A stretch of 19,667 nt of DNA from Gammaproteobacteria bacterium (GCA_029859555.1 JAOUCV010000006.1:1-19667), one strand, 5' to 3'. Positions 1-10,555 are shown, counted from the first letter of the stretch. Translations and numbers: made by a program. Notes: generated by a model from the letters alone, not told the origin.

Positions 1-444
1 ACGATCACCATGACTCATCCATACATCCAGCAGGCCATAGCCCTCATCTGTCGTATGGTCTTCGATATCTGTCAGCAGACGTGAGTGACCACGGGCTCGT
101 ACCTGTGCATAACCGTATTCGTGCTGGTCCGAACTCTCGACTACCCCGCCCAGTTGTGCTGCCATGGTCTGCATGCCGTAACAGATACCCAGCACCGGTA
201 CACCCGTATCGAACACGATCTGCGGTGCCCGTGGTGCATCATCGCCGGTCACCGTTTCCGGGCCACCCGAAAGAATAATGCCCCTGGCACCAAACGTGCG
301 GATGTCATCGGCATCCACATCGTAGGGATAGATTTCACAGTACACACCGAGCTCGCGCACGCGACGCGCAATCAGCTGGGTGTACTGGGAACCGAAGTCC
401 AGTATCAGGATGCGGTGCGCATGAATGTCGTTATTGGAAGTCAC
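1..444 (-). CDS. guaA: GMP synthase (glutamine-hydrolysing), N-terminal part, cut by window edge
   Basis: GuaA converts XMP to GMP with glutamine as ammonia donor in the cytoplasm, the step after IMP dehydrogenase. Only 148 codons are present; the gene runs off the left edge. The visible part is the class I glutamine amidotransferase domain: it opens with [18 protein letters not shown], carries the nucleophile motif GICYGMQ with Cys88, and reaches WMSHGD at the edge. The ATP pyrophosphatase and dimerisation domains lie outside. The start is taken as GTG at 444 because an in-frame TAA lies just upstream and no ATG fits. No clear ribosome binding site precedes it; an AT-rich run (TATATAAATTATA) does. 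The gene follows guaB in the same direction, as in the common guaBA operon, but with a repeat element between them. Confidence 0.95.
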   Translation of the reverse strand, partial: MTSNNDIHAHRILILDFGSQYTQLIARRVRELGVYCEIYPYDVDADDIRTFGARGIILSGGPETVTGDDAPRAPQIVFDTGVPVLGICYGMQTMAAQLGGVVESSDQHEYGYAQVRARGHSRLLTDIEDHTTDEGYGLLDVWMSHGDR

Positions 445-461
445 TATAATTTATATACATT

Positions 462-555
462 GAGTGTCCCTTCTCCCCCCGGGAGAAGGACAGGATGAGG
501 GATAGATCAGACTTTTATCCCCTCTCCCCAACCCCCTCCCGGAGGGAGAGGGAGC
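462..555. repeat. Paired CT/GA-rich inverted repeats (BIME-like) between guaB and guaA
   Basis: Two related units of about 40 bases lie in opposite orientation. The first forms a hairpin at 465-492 (TTCTCCC pairing with GGGAGAA around a C/G centre). The second forms one at 520-552 (CCCTCTCCC at 520-528 pairing with GGGAGAGGG at 544-552), with a nested palindrome CCTCCCGGAGG in its loop. The reverse complement of the second unit lines up with the first over most of its length, so they are copies placed head to head. From memory, CCCTCTCCC...GGGAGAGGG elements of this type are dispersed intergenic repeats in many gammaproteobacteria. A long run of paired sequence here would affect stability or termination of the guaB-guaA transcript; that is inference. 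Confidence 0.8.
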
Positions 556-564
556 GATAAGGCA

Positions 565-3496
<2,932 letters not shown>

Positions 3497-3512
3497 CCCG
3501 GCGCTATGACAT

Positions 3513-3538
3513 CTGCGGCTGCAAGCCGCTCCTACAGG
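3513..3538. repeat. Single REP-like hairpin after xseA
   Basis: A GCGGCT-GCA-AGCCGC stem-loop at 3515-3529 is followed by TCCTACAGG, the same core seen inverted at 13795-13862 and 15188-15259. It is a lone unit in the 71-base gap between xseA and the M23 peptidase gene. The rest of the gap holds nothing else I can identify. Confidence 0.75.
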
Positions 3539-3567
3539 AATCTTTCAAACCAACAGGCCACCACATC

Positions 3568-4422
3568 ATGTTACGTCTTTTCGCCTTGCTCACATTCGCC
3601 CTGTTCACGCTGTCCAGTCATGCCGTGCCTCTGGATGCCACCCCGGTACCCGGCGGCATCGCCGTGATCACCCTGCCCGCTGCCGCGCTACCGACATCAG
3701 CACGTTTTGGCGAAAAGAAAATCCTGGTAACAAAAAACAATGACCGGCACATCGCCGTCATCGGCCTGCCACTGGCAACAAAACCCGGGCGATATTTTGT
3801 CACGGCAACAGACCGGCAAGGCAACACGCTCAACGTCGGCTTCGAGGTTGCAGACAAGCACTACGAGGAGCAACACATCACCATCAAGGACAAGCGCAAG
3901 GTCAACCCGGAGAAGCGTGACATGGAACGCATCACCCGCGAGTCGAAACAAATCAATGCAGCGCTGCGCCACTGGTCAGACGCGGAACACGTGGTGCTTG
4001 AATTTCAGAAACCGGTCAGTGGCCCGACCAGCAGTCCGTATGGACTGCGTCGGTTTTTCAACGAGCAGCCACGCAAACCACACAGCGGTCTTGATATCGC
4101 TGCAGCAGAAGGCACGCCGATACGGGCACCGGCACCCGCTACGGTACTCGATACCGGTGATTTCTTTTTTAACGGCAACACCGTACTGCTCGACCACGGG
4201 CAGGGGCTGGTTACCATGTACTGCCACATGCGCAAGATCGGGGTTAAACCCGGACAAAGCGTCAATACCGGCGACAGCCTTGGCGAGGTCGGTATGACCG
4301 GCCGCGTTACCGGCCCGCATTTACACTGGGGCGTCAGCCTGAATGATGCACGCATTGACCCGTTGCTGTTTCTGCCCGACACAGCAGGCAGCGCAGCTGA
4401 AAATGGAGGGATGACACCATGA
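3568..4422 (+). CDS. Exported M23-family (LytM-type) metallopeptidase
   Basis: Probable periplasmic peptidoglycan DD-endopeptidase or LytM-like regulator. The 284-residue product begins with a signal peptide (MLRLFALLTFALFTLSSHA, likely cleavage near residue 19). About 120 residues of beta-rich and then charged linker follow, and the M23 domain occupies about residues 145-275. The zinc ligands His172 and Asp176 (HSGLD) and His253 (HLHWG), and the catalytic His220 (YCHM) and His251, are all present, so the domain should be enzymatically active rather than a degenerate activator. The gene overlaps the following small gene by four bases (ATGA). M23 genes next to xseA are familiar to me in other gammaproteobacteria. 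The exact substrate cannot be read from sequence. Confidence 0.9.
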   Translation: MLRLFALLTFALFTLSSHAVPLDATPVPGGIAVITLPAAALPTSARFGEKKILVTKNNDRHIAVIGLPLATKPGRYFVTATDRQGNTLNVGFEVADKHYEEQHITIKDKRKVNPEKRDMERITRESKQINAALRHWSDAEHVVLEFQKPVSGPTSSPYGLRRFFNEQPRKPHSGLDIAAAEGTPIRAPAPATVLDTGDFFFNGNTVLLDHGQGLVTMYCHMRKIGVKPGQSVNTGDSLGEVGMTGRVTGPHLHWGVSLNDARIDPLLFLPDTAGSAAENGGMTP

Positions 4423-4643
4423 AATCACTGGATCAGTATGAAATACAGGATCTCAAGCACATCTACCGAACCCTGCACGCACAGTTACAAAAAGACTTCG
4501 ATTTGATGGACTCCGGGTTACTGCATGACCTGCAGACGTACCTGCAATCGCAGGCGACTGCAGACGGCGTCGATGTCTCCCTGCACGCCCGCTGGGCAGC
4601 CTGGCTGAATGACGGCAAAGCTGTGAACTGCCCCCTGGAATGA
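4419..4643 (+). CDS. Small conserved-looking protein of unknown function, coupled to M23 peptidase
   Basis: I do not recognise a named family. The 74-residue product is acidic, apparently all-helical and cytoplasmic, with no signal peptide or membrane segment. It contains an LKHIYRTLHAQLQKDFDLMDS helix, then LLHDLQTYLQSQA, and ends WAAWLNDGKAVNCPLE. Its ATG overlaps the stop of the peptidase gene (ATGA at 4419-4422), and a strong ribosome binding site GGAGGG lies 8 bases upstream inside that gene. Both features support a real, translationally coupled gene. It is not XseB: length is similar, but the XseB pattern (LEEALNEFERG-like) is absent. It converges on the macrodomain gene with a 26-base gap. 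Confidence 0.75.
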   Translation: MKSLDQYEIQDLKHIYRTLHAQLQKDFDLMDSGLLHDLQTYLQSQATADGVDVSLHARWAAWLNDGKAVNCPLE

Positions 4644-4669
4644 CCGCACACCGTATGCGCGATTGTCTT

Positions 4670-5188
4670 TCAGCCGCCGCGCAAAGCCTGCAACGTTGAC
4701 CGGTATAACACTGCATCGCGCTCACTGAAACAACAGGCAATGATCTGTTCGAAACGGTGCTGGTACTCCAGCATGGCTGCCACAGCAATTTCTGCAGCCT
4801 CTTGCTTCGGGTAACCATAGGCGCCGGTACTGATAGCCGGAAAGGCAATGGTGCGTACCTGGTATTGCAGTGCCAGCTCAAAACTGCTGCGGTAGCAGGC
4901 TTTCAGCAAGGCGGCTTCATAATGCGTACCGTCTTTCCAGACCGGCCCTACCGTGTGAATAATCCGGCGTGCCGGCACATCAAACCCCGGACTCAGCTTG
5001 GCCTCGCCGCACCGGCAACCTTTCAGGGTACGGCAGTAATCATGTAATAACGGACCGGCGGCCGCGTGAATGGCGCCGTCCACTCCACCGCCACCAAGCA
5101 GTGTGCTGTTGGCGGCATTTACAATGGCGTCCACTTCCAGTTTTGTAATATCGCCGGTCAGTATTTCAATCATCAGGGCAGTCGTCAT
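4670..5188 (-). CDS. Macrodomain protein, probable O-acetyl-ADP-ribose deacetylase / ADP-ribosyl hydrolase (YmdB/MacroD type)
   Basis: MacroD-type proteins bind ADP-ribose and hydrolyse O-acetyl-ADP-ribose or mono-ADP-ribose from acidic residues. The 172-residue product is essentially one macrodomain. It has LTGDIT (Gly12-Thr15), the NAAN motif (Asn24-Asn27), the glycine-rich loop [10 protein letters not shown] with the catalytic-site Asp37, and the phosphate loop STGAYGYP near residue 120. All signature residues are intact, so activity is likely. The frame opens at 5245, but the first 19 codons are not macrodomain-like; ATG 5188 is chosen, with ATG 5173 as the alternative. It is divergent from the ferredoxin fusion gene across 66 bases. 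Confidence 0.93.
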   Translation of the reverse strand: MTTALMIEILTGDITKLEVDAIVNAANSTLLGGGGVDGAIHAAAGPLLHDYCRTLKGCRCGEAKLSPGFDVPARRIIHTVGPVWKDGTHYEAALLKACYRSSFELALQYQVRTIAFPAISTGAYGYPKQEAAEIAVAAMLEYQHRFEQIIACCFSERDAVLYRSTLQALRGG

Positions 5189-5254
5189 TTGCAAATCACA
5201 TATGCTAGAGTACACAAAAAACAGGATTGCAGACACACGTATCACGGGGGAAAC

Positions 5255-6745
5255 ATGCCGCGTCTCATTACTCTCTCACGTGCCGCACGTCTGGTGGGCG
5301 TCAAGCGCGGTGCCCTGCAGAAAAGAATCCGGCAAGGTGAACTCCGTACTTTCGAGGGAGAGCTGTTACTCGCCGACCTGCTGCAGGCCTACCCGCAGAC
5401 AGAAATTGAAGACACCACCATGCTCGAGCGGGTCGAGCACATCATGGAAAGCGCGGTCAACAAGATCATACGCCCCGCCAGTGAGGACCCGCCGGATGCG
5501 GACACGCTGGCGGCACGAATTCTGACACTCGGCCAGGAACTGGCCAGGGTCCGGCAGCAAGGCCGCCGCCATGCCGAACTGGTTAGCGCTTTGCAGCAAA
5601 AAATGGAGGAGCTGGCACCCGAGGCAGAACAGACGCAGGACCGGACTTTCACTAAACTCAAGGACTGGTTTATGCTGACACTGGCATCTGCCGACACCTC
5701 GGCGGATGATTCAGAAATACTGGCCAGAGAGGCATTTTTGCGTGTAATGGCAGCCCAGGTACGCATCCTGCCCAGCGGGCATGAATTTTTTATAGAAGGC
5801 TCCGACTCGATACTCGAGGCCGGGCTGCGTGGCGGCCTCGCGCTGGACTACGGTTGCAGCAACGGTAACTGCGGCAAGTGCAAGGCCAAGGTTGTCTCAG
5901 GCCAGGTGAAGAAAATCTGCCCGCATGACTACGTGCTTTCCGAAACAGAAAAGGGGCTGGGGTTTATCCTCACCTGCTCCAACACCGCCGTCACCGACGT
6001 GGTACTGGAAGCCGAAGAGGCGCTTGGCTGCACTGACATTCCCTTGCAGGAAATTGATATCCGGGTAAAGAAGATCGAACAACCCGATGACCGCGTCATC
6101 GTCCTCGACGCCAGGACCCCGCGCACCCGGCGCCTGCGCTTCCTTGCCGGCCAGTACCTGTCAATGGAATTCGAAGGCTTGCCCGCACAACAGTGCTCGA
6201 TCGCCAGTTGCCCCTGCGATGACATGAACCTGCAGTTCCACATTCCGCTGATCGCCGGCAACCCTGTCAGCCAGCAACTGCAGGACGCTACCCGGACAAA
6301 TACCGTGGTCCGCATCAGCGGACCGCATGGCGAGTTTACCCTGAACGAGGATTCACCCCGCTCGGTGGTATTCATTGCCGTCAATGCCGGTTTTGGAGCC
6401 GTCAAAAGCCTGATCGAACACGCCATGGCGCTCGACATCGCCGAGAACCTGAGTCTCTACTGGATTACCACACCGGAAAACAACCATTACCAGGGCAACC
6501 TGTGCCGTTCATGGGATGATGCGCTGGATAATTTCGACTACTACCCGCAGCAGGCAACGGCAACACATTCGCTGACAGAGCTGCTGGCAGAAAACATGGC
6601 AACACTGGAGGCACCGCAGGAACTGGACTTTTACGTCTGTGCCCCGGCAGCGTTACTCGAAAGTATCGGCAGCCTGCTGACTGCAGGCGGCGTCGATAAA
6701 GGTCACTTGCGACTGGAACCGGTCCGGGAAACCGTGCCCCGCTAG
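5255..6745 (+). CDS. HTH - 2Fe-2S ferredoxin - ferredoxin-reductase-like fusion protein
   Basis: A 496-residue multidomain protein of unknown role. Residues 5-50 resemble an excisionase/MerR-type helix-turn-helix ([19 protein letters not shown], then a short wing and DLLQAYP). Residues 80-130 are helical and probably coiled coil. Residues 165-255 are a plant-type ferredoxin domain with Cys201, Cys206, Cys209 and Cys241 in the C-x4-C-x2-C-x31-C pattern. Residues 260-496 follow the FNR-like oxidoreductase fold ([15 protein letters not shown], and a Cys462-centred C-terminal motif). Its cofactor motifs are degraded: QQCS (312-315) replaces Rx[10 protein letters not shown] replaces the usual GGTGIAP-type loop, and CAP replaces CGP. 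ATG 5255 is chosen over an upstream open frame because a GGGGG ribosome binding site lies just before it and the HTH starts there. It may be a redox sensor or an electron-transfer protein. Confidence 0.8.
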   Translation: MPRLITLSRAARLVGVKRGALQKRIRQGELRTFEGELLLADLLQAYPQTEIEDTTMLERVEHIMESAVNKIIRPASEDPPDADTLAARILTLGQELARVRQQGRRHAELVSALQQKMEELAPEAEQTQDRTFTKLKDWFMLTLASADTSADDSEILAREAFLRVMAAQVRILPSGHEFFIEGSDSILEAGLRGGLALDYGCSNGNCGKCKAKVVSGQVKKICPHDYVLSETEKGLGFILTCSNTAVTDVVLEAEEALGCTDIPLQEIDIRVKKIEQPDDRVIVLDARTPRTRRLRFLAGQYLSMEFEGLPAQQCSIASCPCDDMNLQFHIPLIAGNPVSQQLQDATRTNTVVRISGPHGEFTLNEDSPRSVVFIAVNAGFGAVKSLIEHAMALDIAENLSLYWITTPENNHYQGNLCRSWDDALDNFDYYPQQATATHSLTELLAENMATLEAPQELDFYVCAPAALLESIGSLLTAGGVDKGHLRLEPVRETVPR

Positions 6746-6751
6746 AAAAGC

Positions 6752-7129
6752 CTATTTGACAATCTTCAGGGACGGACGCTTGCCCGACCTGGCGGCCGGC
6801 TCATCCGGTGCCGGATCATCCTCGTCGTCGGTGAATACCATGCCGCGACCATTCTCTTTTGCGTAAATCGCCAGCACCGAGGAAATCGGCACATAGACAT
6901 CGGTTGCGATTCCCCCGAAGCGCGCACGAAAACCGATAGCATCATTGCCAAGCATCAGGCCTTCCACGGCGTGCGGACTGATGTTCAGAACAATTTTGCC
7001 GTTCTGGCCCTGTTGCGCAGGCACTTCTACGCCTTCACCCTCGATATCCACCAACAGGTGCGGCGTCAGTTCGTTATCGAGAATCCATTCATGAATGGCA
7101 CGGACGAGATAGGGACGGCTTGAAGTCAT
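6752..7129 (-). CDS. sspB: ClpXP protease specificity-enhancing factor SspB
   Basis: SspB is a cytoplasmic adaptor that binds ssrA-tagged proteins (and the RseA fragment in E. coli) and delivers them to ClpXP. The 125-residue product has the N-terminal RPYLVRAIHEWILDNELTPHLLVD substrate-binding domain and the conserved ISPHAVEGL and RFGG segments. An acidic, proline-rich flexible tail follows, and the C-terminal RPSLKIVK corresponds to the ClpX-docking XB motif. The tail is shorter than that of E. coli SspB. It lies 67 bases downstream of sspA in the usual order and converges on the ferredoxin fusion gene with a 6-base gap. Confidence 0.96.
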   Translation of the reverse strand: MTSSRPYLVRAIHEWILDNELTPHLLVDIEGEGVEVPAQQGQNGKIVLNISPHAVEGLMLGNDAIGFRARFGGIATDVYVPISSVLAIYAKENGRGMVFTDDEDDPAPDEPAARSGKRPSLKIVK

Positions 7130-7162
7130 ACCAGCAAAGATAGCAATAATATACTCTGATTA

Positions 7163-7195
7163 CCCGTTTCATCCGGCAAGCCGGGGAAAGACGGG
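7163..7195. other. Stem-loop in the sspA-sspB intergenic gap
   Basis: CCGGC-AA-GCCGG (7173-7184) forms a perfect inner stem. It is extended by TTC/GAA (7168-7170 with 7186-7188) and CCCGT/ACGGG (7163-7167 with 7191-7195) with small internal loops. No U-run follows on either strand, so it is not a standard intrinsic terminator. It could act as a partial terminator, an RNA-stability element or a translation-control hairpin ahead of sspB. Confidence 0.5.
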
Positions 7196-7196
7196 G

Positions 7197-7823
7197 TTAT
7201 TCTCTCATCTCGCGTTCAGCTTCACTGAGGCTGGCCTGAAACGATTCCCGCTCAAACATACGCTCGGCATAATCACTAACTGCCTTCGCCTGACGCGGCA
7301 GGTCAATGCGGTATTTTTGCAGTCGCCACATTATCGGAGTGACCAGGGCGTCCACCAGTGAGAACTCGTCACTGAGAAAAAATGGCTTTGCAGCGAACAC
7401 TTCAGCACTGGACGTGAGACTGTCGCTGAGTTGTTTACGCGCTTTGGCAGACATCTTTTCTCCCTTGGATTCCAGCGCCGGCACCAGGTCATACCAGTCC
7501 TGCTGGATGCGGTACAGAGCCAGCCGGGTACGCGCACGTGAAACCGGGTCAACCGGCATCAGTGGCGGGTGCGGAAAACGCTCGTCCAGGTACTCCATAA
7601 TGGTGTGCGGGTCATACAGCACCAGCTCACGGTCGACCAAAGTCGGCACAGAGTTGTAGGGGTTCAGGTCAAGCAGGTCTTCCGGCTTCTCGTTGATATC
7701 AACATCGACGATCTCGACGGTGATGCCCTTCTCGGCCAGCACCATGCGGACAGAATGACTGTGAGGACACAGGCCTGATGAAAACAGGTTCATAACAGAA
7801 CGACGATTTGCTACCAGTGCCAT
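7197..7823 (-). CDS. sspA: Stringent starvation protein A
   Basis: SspA is a glutathione-S-transferase-fold protein that binds RNA polymerase holoenzyme and modulates transcription in stationary phase, starvation and acid stress. The 208-residue product matches the family from RRSVMNLFSSG onward. It has the GST N-terminal thioredoxin-like half (NPYNSVPTLVDREL, IMEYLDERFPHPPLMP) and the helical C-terminal half (FFLSDEFSLVDALVTP, ending SLSEAEREMRE). It carries CPHSH where E. coli SspA has a different sequence without cysteine; I recall a Cys-Pro version in Neisseria and relatives. A GAGGAAA ribosome binding site precedes the ATG. It follows petC by 48 bases with no terminator visible, so co-transcription with the bc1 operon is likely. 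Confidence 0.97.
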   Translation of the reverse strand: MALVANRRSVMNLFSSGLCPHSHSVRMVLAEKGITVEIVDVDINEKPEDLLDLNPYNSVPTLVDRELVLYDPHTIMEYLDERFPHPPLMPVDPVSRARTRLALYRIQQDWYDLVPALESKGEKMSAKARKQLSDSLTSSAEVFAAKPFFLSDEFSLVDALVTPIMWRLQKYRIDLPRQAKAVSDYAERMFERESFQASLSEAEREMRE

Positions 7824-7871
7824 ATCAGGCTTTCCTCAAGGTTAGGTATTCAGTTTCTGTTCAGACAGCTG

Positions 7872-8612
7872 CTAGTGAACGTCTTTCCAGAATTCCCGCT
7901 TCAACAGATAGGCGAGCACCAGGAACATCAGCAGGAACAAGATAACCTTTGTGCCCAGCTCACGTCGTTCATGCTTGGCCGGCTCACCCATGTAATCGAG
8001 GTAATTCACCAGGTCGCGAACGGCACGGTCAAATTCTGTCGGTGTCAGCAAACCCGGCTCGACCAGTTCAAGAGAAACTTCCTTGGTCCTGGTACCGTCC
8101 TGCTCTTTTCTTGTGGTAATCACCGGCTCCTGTACACCCTGCAATTCCCACAGCACATTCGGCATACCCACATCCGGGAACACCAGGTTGTTGGTGCCGA
8201 TATGGCGCGAATCATCGCGGTAAAAACTGCGCAGATAGGTATACAGCCAGTCAACACCACGGGCACGCGCAATCACCGTCAGATCCGGTGGAACGGTACC
8301 AAACCATGTCTTGGAATCCGCAGGCGCAGTAGCAACCGTCATCAGGTCACCGATCTTGCCACCGGTGAAGATCAGGTTTTCGCTGACCATCGTCTCCTCA
8401 ATGCCGAGATCCTTACCCATGTGCTCGTAGCGCATCAGGCTGGCCGAGTGACAACTCAGACAGTAGTTCACAAACAGGCCGGCACCGCGTTGCAGTGACT
8501 GAATGTTATTGGGATCAATGTTCGCCTTGTCGAGGTGAGGGCCCTGGCTGCCGGCTGCAAACACCCACAGCGGGGCAATTGTCAGCAATATAGCAATTAT
8601 CTGTTTTTTCAT
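7872..8612 (-). CDS. petC: Ubiquinol-cytochrome c reductase, cytochrome c1 subunit
   Basis: Cytochrome c1 passes electrons from the Rieske centre to soluble cytochrome c. The 246-residue precursor has a signal peptide (MKKQIIAILLTIAPLWVFA). It then has the haem-c site CLSCH (Cys51, Cys54, His55), the probable axial Met150 in FPDVGMPN, and a C-terminal membrane anchor (VILFLLMFLVLAYLL) followed by a short positive tail. It is compact for the family. The start codon overlaps the petB stop in an ATGA (8609-8612), so translation is coupled and equal stoichiometry is expected. The haem domain faces the periplasm. Confidence 0.97.
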   Translation of the reverse strand: MKKQIIAILLTIAPLWVFAAGSQGPHLDKANIDPNNIQSLQRGAGLFVNYCLSCHSASLMRYEHMGKDLGIEETMVSENLIFTGGKIGDLMTVATAPADSKTWFGTVPPDLTVIARARGVDWLYTYLRSFYRDDSRHIGTNNLVFPDVGMPNVLWELQGVQEPVITTRKEQDGTRTKEVSLELVEPGLLTPTEFDRAVRDLVNYLDYMGEPAKHERRELGTKVILFLLMFLVLAYLLKREFWKDVH

Positions 8613-9835
8613 GACGTCACCCTGTCCGGTACCGGCTTGGTCTTTTCAAACCTGGGAATAATCAGCAAGGAGGCGAAGAAGCCGAAGTACATCAGGCTGA
8701 AGAAACGCGCAAGGTTGGTGTACAGCGTTGTTGCCGGCTGGGTACCGAGATAGCCAAGCGCAATAAAGCTGATCACAAACACGCCAATCGCAATTTTGTA
8801 AATACTGCCGCGGTAGCGGATTGATCTAACCGGACTGCGATCCAGCCATGGCAGCAGGAACAGTACAAAAATTGCACCCCCCATCGCGACCACACCGAGG
8901 AACTTGTCAGGTACTGCACGCAGGATGGCGTAGAACGGCGTGAAATACCACAACGGGACGATATGTTCCGGCGTCTTCAACGGATCTGCCGGAATGAAGT
9001 TATCCCGCTCCAGGAACCAGCCACCCATCTCGGGCATGAAGAACACGATAATGGAGAAAATAATCAGGAACACCACCACACCGACGATATCCTTCACCGT
9101 GTAGTAGGGGTGAAACGGAATACCGTCCAGCGGAATACCGTTTTCGTCCTTGTGCTTCTTGATCTCGACACCATCGGGATTGTTGGAGCCAACCTCGTGC
9201 AGCGCCAGGATATGCAGCACCACCAGAGCCAGCAACACGATCGGCACGGCGATCACATGGAAGGCAAAGAAACGGTTCAGCGTGGCATCGGCAACCACGA
9301 AGTCGCCGCGAATCCACAGTGCCAGCGCATCGCCAATACCCGGAATTGCACCAAACAGGGAGATAATCACCTGCGCACCCCAGTAGGACATCTGTCCCCA
9401 TGGCAGCAGATACCCCATGAAGGCTTCTGCCATCAGGCAGACATAGATAATCATGCCAAAGATCCAGATAAGTTCACGCGGCTTCTTGAAAGAACCGTAA
9501 ATCAACCCCCGGAACATGTGCAGATACACCACGATAAAGAACATGGAGGCGCCGGTTGAGTGCATATAGCGAATCAGCCAGCCCCAGTTCACATCGCGCA
9601 TGATGTATTCAACAGAGTTGAATGCCATACCGGCATCCGGTTTGTAGTTCATCGTCAGCCAGACACCCGTGAGTATCTGGAGAACCAGTACCATCAGTGC
9701 CAGTGATCCGAAGTAGTACCAGAAGTTGAAATTCTTGGGTGCGTAGTATTCAGCAAGATGTTCATACCACATCTTGCTGAGAGGAAAGCGTGCATCAATC
9801 CAGCCAAGCAGGCCCTTGTTCCATTTTTCGCCCAT
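8609..9835 (-). CDS. petB: Ubiquinol-cytochrome c reductase, cytochrome b subunit
   Basis: Membrane core of the bc1 complex, carrying the two b haems and the quinol oxidation (Qo) and quinone reduction (Qi) sites. The 408-residue product shows about eight hydrophobic helices. Haem ligands are His92 and His106 in helix B, and His193 and His208 in helix D. The helix D pair is 15 positions apart, one more than the 14 of mitochondrial and Rhodobacter cytochrome b. The Qo motif normally written PEWY reads PLWY (EHIVPLWYFTPFYAILR). petB overlaps petA by one base (TAATG) and petC by four. The gene name fbcB or cytB is used in other organisms. Confidence 0.97.
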   Translation of the reverse strand: MGEKWNKGLLGWIDARFPLSKMWYEHLAEYYAPKNFNFWYYFGSLALMVLVLQILTGVWLTMNYKPDAGMAFNSVEYIMRDVNWGWLIRYMHSTGASMFFIVVYLHMFRGLIYGSFKKPRELIWIFGMIIYVCLMAEAFMGYLLPWGQMSYWGAQVIISLFGAIPGIGDALALWIRGDFVVADATLNRFFAFHVIAVPIVLLALVVLHILALHEVGSNNPDGVEIKKHKDENGIPLDGIPFHPYYTVKDIVGVVVFLIIFSIIVFFMPEMGGWFLERDNFIPADPLKTPEHIVPLWYFTPFYAILRAVPDKFLGVVAMGGAIFVLFLLPWLDRSPVRSIRYRGSIYKIAIGVFVISFIALGYLGTQPATTLYTNLARFFSLMYFGFFASLLIIPRFEKTKPVPDRVTS

Positions 9836-10434
9836 TATACGACCTCCTCGATATCATCCTCACCGATCAGCAACTCTGTTTCGCTCAGATAGCTGTGCGG
9901 CGGAATCACCAGGTTTGTCGGCGCAGGCACGCCCTTGTAAACACGGCCGGCAAGGTCAAACTTGGAACCGTGACAGGGACAGAAGAAACCACCTTCCCAG
10001 TCTGCGCCCAGATCAGCAGCGCCGGCATCCGGCCGGTAAGTCGGTGAACAACCCAGGTGGGTGCAAATACCAACGGTGACCAGGTACTCCGGTTTGATAG
10101 AGCGAAATTCGTTTTGTGCGTAAGGTGGTTGAATGGATTCCAGTGACTCGGGGTCACGCAGGGTGGTATCCAGTGTCGGCAGCACTTCCAGCATTTTTTC
10201 TGTGCGGCGCACCAGCCATACCGGCTTGCCGCGCCATTTCACCCGAATCATCTGTCCGGGTTCCAGTTTGCTGATGTCTGCCCGGACTGGCGCGCCGGCG
10301 GCACGTGCCTTGGCGCTGGGCTGCATGGAAGAAATAAAGGGCACTAGTACAAAGCCCACTCCGACGGCGCCTACAACGGATGTTGCCGCTGTCAGAAAAC
10401 GTCGTCGTCCTGAATTGGTGTTATCGCCACCCAT
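9835..10434 (-). CDS. petA: Ubiquinol-cytochrome c reductase, Rieske iron-sulfur subunit
   Basis: The Rieske protein takes the first electron from quinol at the Qo site. The 199-residue product starts MGGDNTNSGRRRFLTAATS, with a twin-arginine-type motif followed by a hydrophobic anchor (about 17-37). The cluster ligands are in CTHLGC (Cys124, His126, disulfide Cys129) and CPCHGS (Cys152, disulfide Cys154, His155). An ATG at 10461 is in frame, but ATG 10434 is preferred because GGAG lies 8 bases upstream and the twin-arginine leader then sits at the N-terminus. It is the first gene of the petABC operon. Confidence 0.96.
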   Translation of the reverse strand: MGGDNTNSGRRRFLTAATSVVGAVGVGFVLVPFISSMQPSAKARAAGAPVRADISKLEPGQMIRVKWRGKPVWLVRRTEKMLEVLPTLDTTLRDPESLESIQPPYAQNEFRSIKPEYLVTVGICTHLGCSPTYRPDAGAADLGADWEGGFFCPCHGSKFDLAGRVYKGVPAPTNLVIPPHSYLSETELLIGEDDIEEVV

Positions 10435-10527
10435 ATGGCAATCTCCGGATATGTTATACAAAACAACAAGTTACTAGATTCCTGCTACGTTTTGACCGCA
10501 ACAAAAACACCTTAACTATTTCGGAAT

Positions 10528-10555
10528 ATTCTAATTTAATACAAGCGATTCTTAA
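10528..10555 (-). promoter_or_regulatory. Putative petABC promoter with overlapping palindromes
   Basis: On the minus strand TTAAGA (10555-10550) and TAGAAT (10533-10528) are separated by 16 bases. Together they give a moderate sigma70-like promoter about 90 bases before the petA start. The -35 sits inside a perfect 10-base palindrome, TTCTTAAGAA (10549-10558), and an 8-base palindrome GAATATTC (10524-10531) overlaps the -10. Either could be an operator. The rest of the 229-base gap between the Nif3-like gene and petA holds only this and the hairpin at 10608-10634. Confidence 0.4.

Noticed and set aside
4419..4643. Calling the small gene downstream of xseA and the M23 gene xseB
   Set aside because: Size fits, but the sequence lacks the XseB helical pattern and conserved residues.
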